Positions 55,690 to 64,000 of a stretch of DNA of 64,000 bases are shown here, piece by piece. The stretch covers positions 16,311,001-16,375,000 of the forward strand of contig OX419756.1 of the NCBI GenBank assembly GCA_948567375.1, written 5' to 3'. The position numbers and the translations under genes were made by a program. Each line of letters begins with the position of its first letter. Within the stretch, counting starts at the first letter, position 1. Below the pieces are notes generated by a model. That model made no database searches, was not told the origin of the DNA, and worked only from the letters and a program-made list of their open reading frames with translations. The DNA comes from Lunularia cruciata. Lineage: Eukaryota > Streptophyta > Marchantiopsida > Lunulariales > Lunulariaceae.

Positions 55690-57000
55690 TTGAGTAGCCA
55701 AAGTTGTATCAAAAGTAAATGCAAGTAGTGTGTCCCTACCAAGTAGGTGTCTTCTATCTCCACCTCTACCACCTCATCTTCCATGACCTCCAACTCCACT
55801 ACCTTCTACCACAGTAGCAGTACTATACCATAACTTTGAGTGTAGGCAAAGCATTGATCACTAATACGCCCAAATCTATGGCAATGGTCACACTACCTTT
55901 TTTTGATTGAGGTGCTTTAGAGGTGTCATGCCCATTGCCTTGGGTACACTTCCTCTTGTGATATGATCTACCATAAGTCCAACAAGCAACACCACAACTA
56001 GTTTGTTAATATTGACTAAAAAATGAGGCAAGGTTCTAGGTGCACTTGACTTTCCACACACTTCATAATCAAGGGTATCTACTCTACCCTCAAAATCCAA
56101 CACAATGTAGTGCACTCTACTAGACTCTAGAAGAAGTAACTATTATGGATGAGGTCTCCCTACCAAATATAGAGGTCACCACTCTCTCCTCCACCATCTT
56201 GAGTTCAATATGCTATGCCAAACCAAAGAGCATTGCCAAGGTTGGTGAGGTAGCCTATAATAACATAATATAATATACTTATGTTATAGCTCTAATATCA
56301 TATACTAGAATTAGACAACTTGTGCTTCAATAACTCTCTCAATAAGACTAATCAACTAATCAACTCTTGCATGTAAGTATATGCCTTGCATAAGCTTTCT
56401 CCAGCCTTCCACTGTAACTCTTGCAAGCTCTTTGATGTGTTGATCTAAAATCCTTGGTAGTTTAACCTCAAGCACTAGAAGAACTCCACCATGGGGTTAA
56501 ACCTCAATATTACATCTCTTCTTGCAACAATAACTCCACTCATAGTAGCACCATCTCCAACTAGTGCACTTCCACTAGATACACTAATGCTACTAGAGTT
56601 AAAACTAATGGGTACTATTGGTCTACCTTTGGAAACCCAGCTTGAAGTGATAGAGATGCAATTCAAATATCAATATTGCATCCACAAGTCAATATCATCC
56701 ATATGTGCTTGCTTGAACTAATGGTAATCTTCCATAGGTGGACACTCCAAGTGCTCAAGCAACCTCTTCCATGCAATGAAGGATGTGAAAGTTAGGTTTC
56801 ATATCTATTATAGATCACATCAACTATCAAACTCTTGGATGAAATCATCTAACTCGGTGTTACTCACTATACCATAGTGATATGTGGGTTGGATATCCCA
56901 TAAATCTTTTTCATGTCTACAACAACAATGTGGACAAACAATATGAACTCTCAACTAGGTCAACTTTTGTAAAAAAATTGGCACTAGAATCAATCTCCTT
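55690..57000 (-). pseudogene. C3 gag remnant
   Basis: Matches C1 gag: a Ser/Gly-rich linker and VILRFNPMVEFF (56475-56666, minus), and a pair of zinc knuckles near 55840-55995. Knuckle 1 reads CWTYGRSYHKRKC (second Cys changed to Tyr) and knuckle 2 CDHCHRFGRISDQC (His changed to Arg), both G-to-A type losses. Then come a Gly/Arg tract and LAFTFDTTLATQIE, continuous where C1 is split. Confidence 0.75.
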
Positions 57001-57628
57001 CCTTGTTGGGACTTGAGATACTTGTTGATACCATGTACCACTATATGTAAACCCACTATATACTATAAAAGATCCATTCTAGAAATTTTTGAGAACTTTG
57101 TCATGACAATGCACAACCTAAAAATTGCAACCATAATCACCAAGTACCACCAAAAAACAAACACCACCCACTAATGTTGCTTAAGTACCTCTAACCATGA
57201 CAACTATATTAGGAAAAAGAGCAACTAATAACCTGCTATCAAAGCACAAACTCCCACCATCTCTAGGTCATCACTTGTTCCCACACTAGAGAGAATCATA
57301 AATAATTTGATTGGTCATCATTTGAGCCTCACTACCAAGAGCACACTAGAACACCAACACTCCAAATATCAAGGTACCTTAAACAGACATGGTGCAAAAA
57401 CAAGAAAGAGAGAATGGAGTGGATCCGATCACAATCCATCCAAATACTATCTCTCCATCTTACAAATCCAATTGGACTTACTCAACCATCATTTTGCACT
57501 TGATATAATAAGAGAGTTTGACTACTCATACAATACCAAGATCACCAAGGATGATGTTAATTATCTTTCCCAAACCAAAGCTACATAGATATAGATATGA
57601 GTCCAGAGCCTCTCAAACAACAAGTGAG

Positions 57629-57684
57629 GATGGACCAATTGGCTAAGGCATCAATCTAAGGACCAAAGGTCCAAGGTTTAAAAA
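57629..57684 (+). other. tRNA-like sequence, antisense in C3 leader
   Basis: TGGACCAATTGGCTAAGGC resembles an A box/D arm, and CCAAGGTTTAAAA ~35 bases on resembles a B box. The matching place in C1 is 9888-9948 (minus). No clean cloverleaf. Confidence 0.4.
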
Positions 57685-58269
57685 GTATTGAGCACACTAC
57701 TAAGGAGTAGGTTTGATTTTCCCAAAATAGTATTAGAAATCCTCTAAACTAGCTAGCCTTATGCAAGCAAGTTAGCACTTTGTAGCCTCTTTAGCCACAA
57801 CCCTATTGCCACTTTAAGATCTTTAGAACCTTCTCACTTCAAGACCTCTAGAAGCATCTCCAACTCAAGTCAAACTCCAAAACTGTCCTTGATTGAAGTG
57901 GAAGTGTTCCTATATCCAACTCAATTTTTCACTTTGGTCCAATTTGCAACACACAACTTCCAGTTTCACCTTTTTGCACTTAAATTGACTATTGTATCAA
58001 TGCAATTGAATTCCCACTTTCAGAATTCTAGAGAATTTTGGTAGTACTTCAGCACAATGCCCAATAAATTGTCAACTCACAATATAGACTTGGTAGTGCT
58101 TATATGCATGATTGCTTGGACTATCAATGAATCTACAAAATCAAGTAACACTCAATCAAAAGTACCATTGATCATACCAAGCCTAGAGCAAAGCCTACTA
58201 TCTTGCACCTAATTTCCCCCTTCACTTCTTTTGTGTCATCAAATGATTAGGAATTAAAACTCAGATCTC

Positions 58270-58500
58270 AATACACCCTACAAATGAGCAACTATGACAC
58301 TCATCAAGCCACACCCACTCTAGCATAGAGAATCTAGGTTTGCACTTTTTGGCCTCTATCTATCATAGCCAAGGCTCAAAGGCTCAACATAGAAGAAGTG
58401 AGCTCTTTGGAGTTACACTTTAAAGTATACCTCCTTTGAAATGGCCCATATAATGGTGCAAATGGTAGTTCAATAGTGAAATCAATCAACCTAATACAAT
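58270..58500 (-). repeat. C3 5' LTR, 3' portion
   Basis: Minus strand: AGCTCACTTCTTCTATGTTGAGCC and CTAGAGTGGGTGTGGCTTGATG (in part) match the C LTR at ~30862-30970. The left boundary is uncertain. Confidence 0.65.
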
Positions 58501-58512
58501 ATCTAACTATCA

Positions 58513-58830
58513 TTAAGTAGTCCTTGAGCAACTATTGATAACAAGATGACAGCCAAAACTATCATTCCAACATCTTAACAAACTAGCTTTGATGTTGCAA
58601 ATTTCATGAAAATTGCATGTGAAAATGATTGTATGCTCAATTGGAATCAAAGAGAGGATTTGATCTCTTATTGCGCAAAAAGCACAAAACAAATTTGGAT
58701 GAGAAATGCTACCAAAGGTATTTGAGACATCAATTTGGAAAACTATCCAATTGGGATTAGTGTCCAAGGAAGCTTTGTCACAACATTTGTGGCACCATAG
58801 CTAGTTTGCTAGGATGCTAGAATGATAGTC
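58513..58830 (-). pseudogene. Possible LINE-like reverse transcriptase scrap
   Basis: The minus-strand 84-codon frame contains WIVFQIDVSNTFGSISHPNLF, which resembles the motif-A region (QxDVxNAFNxxSR) of non-LTR retrotransposon RTs. A WCHKCCDKA-like stretch lies upstream. Too short and too decayed to place in a clade; no endonuclease, no poly(A) end. Confidence 0.4.
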
Positions 58831-58984
58831 TTGGAAATCATTGTTATATTTATAATTACTCAGTACTACTTAGAGGAGCTTGAATATTACATTAGGATTC
58901 TTGATTACACCGTTAGACCACCATTTGCATCATCGTAATATTATCAAACTATTAAGGATGAGATTAGGGTTGGACTTCTTGGCT

Positions 58985-59275
58985 GCCCCAACAGGTATAC
59001 TTGGAAATGCAACTCTAAAGAGCTCATTTCTTTTGTGTTGAGCCTTCAAGATCTTGGTTATGGTAGATTGAAGTTGTTGAGTGCAACCTAGATTCTTTGA
59101 GCTAGAGTGGATATGGCTTGACAATGTAATCAATGCTTTTTGGTAGAGTGTATTGAGATGGACTTTTGATTTCTTATCATCTTATGTGTTACTCCTTCTA
59201 TGAGTTGTAATTCTATGGTGTTTGATGTTTATAATGATATATATTATGTAGCAATGTATACATGCATGATAGCTT
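58985..59275 (+). repeat. C LTR pieces joined end-to-start
   Basis: 58985-59190 matches the 3' part of the C LTR (GAGCTCATTTC...GAGTGGATATGGCTTGAC). 59195-59275 matches its start region (GAGTTGTAATTCTATGGTGT...GCAATGTATACATGCATGATAGCTTGG). Same order as at 31062/31065. Confidence 0.6.
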
Positions 59276-62200
59276 GGATATTAGCAATAATTATCTTACA
59301 ATCACCCAGATTAGACACAAAAAAATTATGTGGAGACAAAAACAGAAGATGAAAATGAGTGTAGAAGTTATAAGTAAATAGTATGTAAGACTACACATAG
59401 AAAACATCCACTACAGCAATCGATTGAGTACCATAATGTTCTTTTGATAAAGCAAGGAGATGAGATGTGCCAAACACAGAACTCCAAAGGCAATGTGCTA
59501 AAAAAAACAAAGAGAAAGTGGAAGCTAGAATGCATGTGTTTTGGAGAGAGACAATCATGTTGATACTCAAAAACCAATCTCAATGGCCTATTTTTTGAGA
59601 AATAGCTCCTCATCTGATTGATAGTCGTTGAGGAAAGAAGGAAAATCATAAGTAGAAGGTGGATGGAGATTTTGCAAGGCAAATAAAATATAAATATAGA
59701 AGAGCTTTGAATTGGATAGTAATAGTGTTTGGGTTGCACATCTATACTCATCTACCTCACCTAACATCAAAGAATAACAAGACTTTGATGATATGGAGGA
59801 AGAGTATTGGATTGTGGGGAATCAATCCTATGCCTAGTTGCTACCAAAAATTATATAATATAGTTGAATTATAGACAGAATAATACTATTGAACCTTCAA
59901 GCATAATTCTTGGTAATTTAACAATTGATATTCCCTCTAATCCAAGTGTCTTTATTTAGATAGACACTCCAAGAGAAATCATTCTAACGTGTTAAGAGTG
60001 CCTTGTAAAATGAATAGAATAACTTCATAACTTATAGAGTTATACTATAAAAATACATTTACATAATAAGAATTTACAGGAAATAATTTCCAAGACTAGA
60101 ACTTCACAATAATATATTATTCATGCAAAAAATTAAATGATAGTTTCTATTTTGACTTCACAATGTTTTAGTTTTATTCTTTATAGTCAAATATTTTTTA
60201 TCAATAAATTTATTATTACATACAATATAAAATTGACCAATAATTTTTTTTGGTTTCAAGCACACAATTCAACACACTAAAGAATACTCTATATACTCTA
60301 TTTGGTTTAGTATGTTCATAGTCTATCTCCTTTTTTCCTATATCTTTTCTAAATAAAGTAATAAACCATATATATCACATATTTTATTCTCTCTTTATAA
60401 CTAATTTTTTTCTAATGAATGAATTTTCTCTACATACATTATTATCCAATAAATATTATTTATTTAATTTAATACATTATTTTCTTGCTTTAGTTGTTCT
60501 AATATACTTATGTTCTATCTCTTTCTTGACTAAATAATAAATTTTATAAAATAATAAATAATTTACATCTTATGAATGCAATCATAAATATACCTCTATG
60601 GTATGAAAGACTTCTTTATTGTAAAAGGGATTCTTTCTTAAAAACTACATCCTCTTCTCACATATCTCAGATTTATGAGAGCACTTCCCTTTTATGTCTT
60701 GAAATTTCAGATTTATTCTCTTAAAACTAGAGCTTTTACAAACCTAGTCAAATCAAACTCTCTTATTGATCACACTTTAGATCTATCATATTAATTTTTC
60801 ATTCAAGTAATCTTTGAGCTATCTTTGGGAACCCAACAAACGTACTATATAACTTCTTCTTTTTATTTGTTGAGTTCAAGGGCTAAAATCATTGAAGGAT
60901 TATTCATGTTCAAATCAATTGAATATTTATCTTGTATTAAGGAAATCAATGTTGTTGCATAATGTTAGAGGTAAACTTTGAATCCAAAGTAAAGATACAA
61001 AAATACTTGAGTTTTTTCTTTTATTCAAATTAAGTAAACATGATAGAATCTCCCATACCTACAACAATATTAGATAGTTTATGATGCTAATTTTAAATTT
61101 TGAGGCTTTACTAGCATTTGGAAGGCTATAAAAATTATTAATGTCAACCACTTTAGCTCTTCTACCTTGGATAAAAGTAAGTATTTCTCTAAGATTGCAT
61201 CTTAGAGAAATAGATTCTTTAATCATCTCTAGATGAGTATAGCTTGTGCTATCTAGATGAAACGACTCTAAGCATTGTGGTCCTAAAGTTTTGTTGGATT
61301 TTAGGAGCTCAATGATCTAAATTTATTAAATAGAATCATTACCTATATTTGATAAAAAGTGTCATCTAATCTTGAAATTACAATATAAATGTGTCAAATT
61401 AAGATATTGTTATCTAAGCTTCAGCATTAGATGTAATTAAAATACCCAAGTTTGAGTAAAGCCTCTAGATATGAAACTTTGGATAATAAAGGATGAAATT
61501 TGACAAAATTATCTATATTGAATTAAAATGAAAATGTAATTTCTTTTTATTATTTTTTCTACCAATTAACTTGTAAGCATCAAGAATCCTATTAAGCTCT
61601 AACCAATAAAAAGCACAACTATCATCCATGCTAAAAAATTAGGATGCCTCAAAGGAAGCAAAAATCTATTTAATATTCAAAAAAAATTTGGAAACTTAAG
61701 TTTACCTATCTATCTTCCAATTCTCTCCATATCTACCAAAGCTTTTGATTTAATATCTAAACTTGAAGCTAGCAAGCAAACTTGAAGTACAACCCAATGA
61801 TCCTTAGTTCATCTTGTGCAAAATTAAAAATCTCTCATACAATCTGTATGGTAGTGCTTAAAAAATGTATAACTATAATCTCATTATTGGGGTTAATGTA
61901 TTTAATAAATTAATTCATAATTAGCCCCTCCATAACTTGAAATCATTACTAATAGTTAACTAAGGCAACTAATATTATGAGTAGATAATAAATAAGAAAA
62001 ACTATTCAAGTTGTAGCTTGAATATGAAACTATAGATTACAAAACTAAAACAAGGCATATATGATTACAAGTCCTATATAAGTCAAATATTGTACTTAAA
62101 AAATGAGAGATGTGAAAACCAAGGTGTATTCTATTTATGATGAGGAGAGAAGGCTAATAAAAATATTTTATGATGTAAATAACATTATAAATTATTTTCT

Positions 62201-62293
62201 TATAATAAATTCCTTTGTAATTGCTTCTCTTCTACAAAACAATGATACAGTGCAATTTATAATGTTATTAGCAATTTGTTAAGATGAAGAGAC
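59276..62293. other. AT-rich sequence, no gene seen
   Basis: About 3 kb of very AT-rich DNA with homopolymer and TA-rich runs (60200-60560). No coding or repeat family recognised. Confidence 0.55.
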
Positions 62294-62867
62294 AAAGCTA
62301 ATTTTAGAGGTAGAAATTGGCTTGGTAATATTTTAGGGATGTTATATAAAATGGTCTAAGTAGATCAGAAGAAATTTCATCAAAAGAGTACTTCCACTAA
62401 TACAGTAGAGGCCAAAAACACCCAAAAAAATTTATAGCTAATTTTGGAGTCCTAAACATATGAAATTAGGCCTTGAGAAATAATTGATTCTTCCTTTCTT
62501 TGGGAGAAAATGACTTCTCCCCTCTTTTTTGTCTTGTCAAGATCTTTCCAATGGTACTTTAGCATATTATTTTGAGCTTCTTATAGGAAGATTCCCTTTG
62601 GTTAAATTTGTTTGACCAACCAAATAGAACAAGGATTGACATATCACCAATCCAAACAACTAATCTAAGTGTGGAGCTTGCTGACATATCACCAATCCAT
62701 ATATTTAATCCATGGATGTACCTTCCTTTGAGTTGAGTACCTATCCTTTTTGCTCTATAATAAAGACAAGGTGTTCCTTTTGGGGCATCGGAGTATAGAG
62801 AAATAAAACACAATGTTTCTTCTCTTGTATTTCTATTGGGGGTTTCTCATGTCTTATGAATTTTACA
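62294..62867 (+). repeat. D2 LTR relic
   Basis: Aligns with the D LTR (AGAAATTGGCTTGGTAATATTTTAG... to ATTTTACA). The TATA region reads CTCTATAATAAAG near 62752. It is much more diverged than D. Confidence 0.78.
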
Positions 62868-62868
62868 A

Positions 62869-62880
62869 TGGTATTAGAGT
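62869..62880 (+). other. Decayed tRNA-iMet primer site (D2)
   Basis: TGGTATTAGAGT, the iMet site TGGTATCAGAGC with two C-to-T changes, one base after the LTR. Confidence 0.72.
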
Positions 62881-63612
62881 AGGGTTTATTGTTAAAGTAA
62901 TCAAAGTAATCAATGTTTTATATGTTTTAATCATTTAAAGTAATCAAATTAATCAATTTTTTAATCAAAGTAAGTGGATCACCCCTCTTGGAGGAACATA
63001 AGCTATTGAGATTAAGTAATTTTGAGCAGAGAAATAGTAGCATCCATCCCATCCAAGTGAAAGTATATCTTGTTTACTTTTTTCGAGCAGAGTTCATGTA
63101 CATAGTAATGAATTTGCCAAAATTTGTGATTCTACCTATGGTGGTATATTATAAAGAGTGGGATTTGACAATTTACATTTGTTATGATACAATGGATCTG
63201 AATATACTAGATCCTCTCCTTTTAAACACTCAAGTAGAAATCCATTATATAGTTAGACCAAAAGTGATGTTTAGGGATTTTCTAATCCACAATTTTGGTG
63301 AAGAATATTATCAATGAGTGATAGCCTTTGAGGTTCCAATGGTAATCCCAATGTTTGTGCTCCTTCCCAATTGATCATATTAACACTCTATTGAAGTAGG
63401 AAGTATTGATTGAGCATCTATTGTGTATACAAATCATGGAGTTGTAGTTGTAGGATGTAATGCAAAGAATGCAAGAGATGTTGAACAAGTTTTGGGAGAT
63501 CAAGATGAAAATGGAGGCATTACAAAGTCAAGTACATACCTTCAAGAAAAATTATATGATGCATCTCAAAACCCAATAATAATGGCCAAATTACTTAAAA
63601 AATCACTCATGT
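62881..63612 (+). pseudogene. D2 leader ORF and gag start
   Basis: Codons 62988-63317 give a 109-residue open frame whose second half (KEWDLTIYICYD, TQVEIHYIVRPKVMFRDFLIHNFGEEYY) matches the broken leader ORF of D (22360-22520). A gag start like that of D (MQRMQEMLNKFWEIKMKMEALQSQV in part, ~63430-63530) follows. It breaks off near 63612 where C LTR sequence begins. Confidence 0.65.
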
Positions 63613-64000
63613 TGTGTGTATATATATTGCTACACAACATACATCGCTGTTACTACATACATCGTACACTATAGAAGCACAAATCACACATAAATCATAC
63701 ATAAACTCTAAAGTGCCACAATCTTCAGTTCATTTGCACAACTCAACTCACCCTCAATCAGATCAATACTTGATCTATTGCTCTATAATTTGCCAACAAC
63801 TGGGCACTTATCACAATCAAGCCACACCCACTCTTGCTAAGAGAATCTAGGTGACACTCACTGGCCTTTGTCCACCATAACTAGGAACTCAAAGGCTCAA
63901 CATCAAAGAAGTGAGCTCTCTAGAGCTGCACTTCAAAAGCATACCTCTTGGACTCAAGCTAGGTCTCAAACCCTAATGGTCCCGCTGATGGCACACCCAA
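63613..64000 (-). repeat. C LTR pieces, minus strand (C4)
   Basis: On the minus strand: the 3' part of the C LTR (64000 down to ~63724, with GAGCTCACTTCTTTGATGTTGAGCC in part), then directly a second LTR start TGTGGCACTTTAGAG at ~63720. The same end-to-start order is seen at 31062 and ~59190. Confidence 0.72.

Larger units (their letters stand above)
54940..58500 (-). mobile_element. C3: minus-strand, truncated copy of family C
   Basis: On the minus strand: LTR 3' portion (58500 down to ~58270), leader (to ~57000), gag, and start of protease. It breaks off near 54940, just before the DxGA active site. It therefore has no methyltransferase, RT or PHD to compare. It does show the uninterrupted C gag at the site where B3 sits in C1. 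Frames are heavily broken. Confidence 0.8.

Noticed and set aside
57629-57684. Functional tRNA gene
   Set aside because: A- and B-box-like motifs are present, but stems do not pair and the block lies antisense in a dead element leader.

Overview
This window looks like nuclear DNA of a land plant. It is mostly nested, decayed LTR retrotransposons plus one recognisable host gene. The gene is a three-exon chloroplast-type J protein (49946-50761) whose C-terminal Trp/Gly-rich tail resembles plant J8. A decayed nuclear 26S rRNA fragment, plant-type tRNA-Glu and tRNA-iMet primer sites and chromodomain integrases support a plant. DNMT3-like and PHD-bearing retroelements make me lean towards a seed-free plant, but I cannot name the species.

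Layout: 1-2352 is the 3' end of a Ty3/gypsy chromovirus (family A). 3129-8933 is a truncated copy of a second Ty3 family (B1), itself carrying a 1.9-kb solo-LTR-like insertion (E, 5351-7235). 8936-31062 is a third Ty3 family (C1), split by two later insertions: a nearly complete B element (B3, 11908-19733, 691-bp LTRs) and a chromovirus (D, 21471-27889). 31166-40037 is another truncated B copy (B2). Its 3' LTR is split by a minus-strand A element (A2, 35255-39641) flanked by the 5-bp duplication CCAAG. 41125-42320 is the 26S rRNA relic. 42321-45900 is AT-rich with no gene seen. 45900-52500 is a CpG-rich genic island around the J-protein gene. 54940-58500 is a minus-strand C copy (C3), next to a LINE-like reverse transcriptase scrap. 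62294-63612 is a relic of D (D2), and the window ends in minus-strand C LTR pieces.

Most unusual: element C is not a standard Ty3 element. Between its protease and reverse transcriptase lies a fragment with motif I of a DNMT3-type cytosine-5 DNA methyltransferase (21097-21470, FDGISTGL). After its integrase, where chromoviruses carry a chromodomain, lies a C4HC3 PHD finger (30201-30335). The inferred ancestral order is gag - protease - methyltransferase - RT - RNase H - integrase - PHD: a retrotransposon that may once have both written and read chromatin marks. The copy here is dead. It has many stops, an integrase Glu-to-Lys change and a deletion that removed the rest of the methyltransferase and the start of RT.

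Nearly all element coding is broken by changes that look like C-to-T/G-to-A transitions, as expected from heavy cytosine methylation. The J-protein island keeps its CpGs. All boundaries were read by eye; inner domain limits are good to a few tens of bases.
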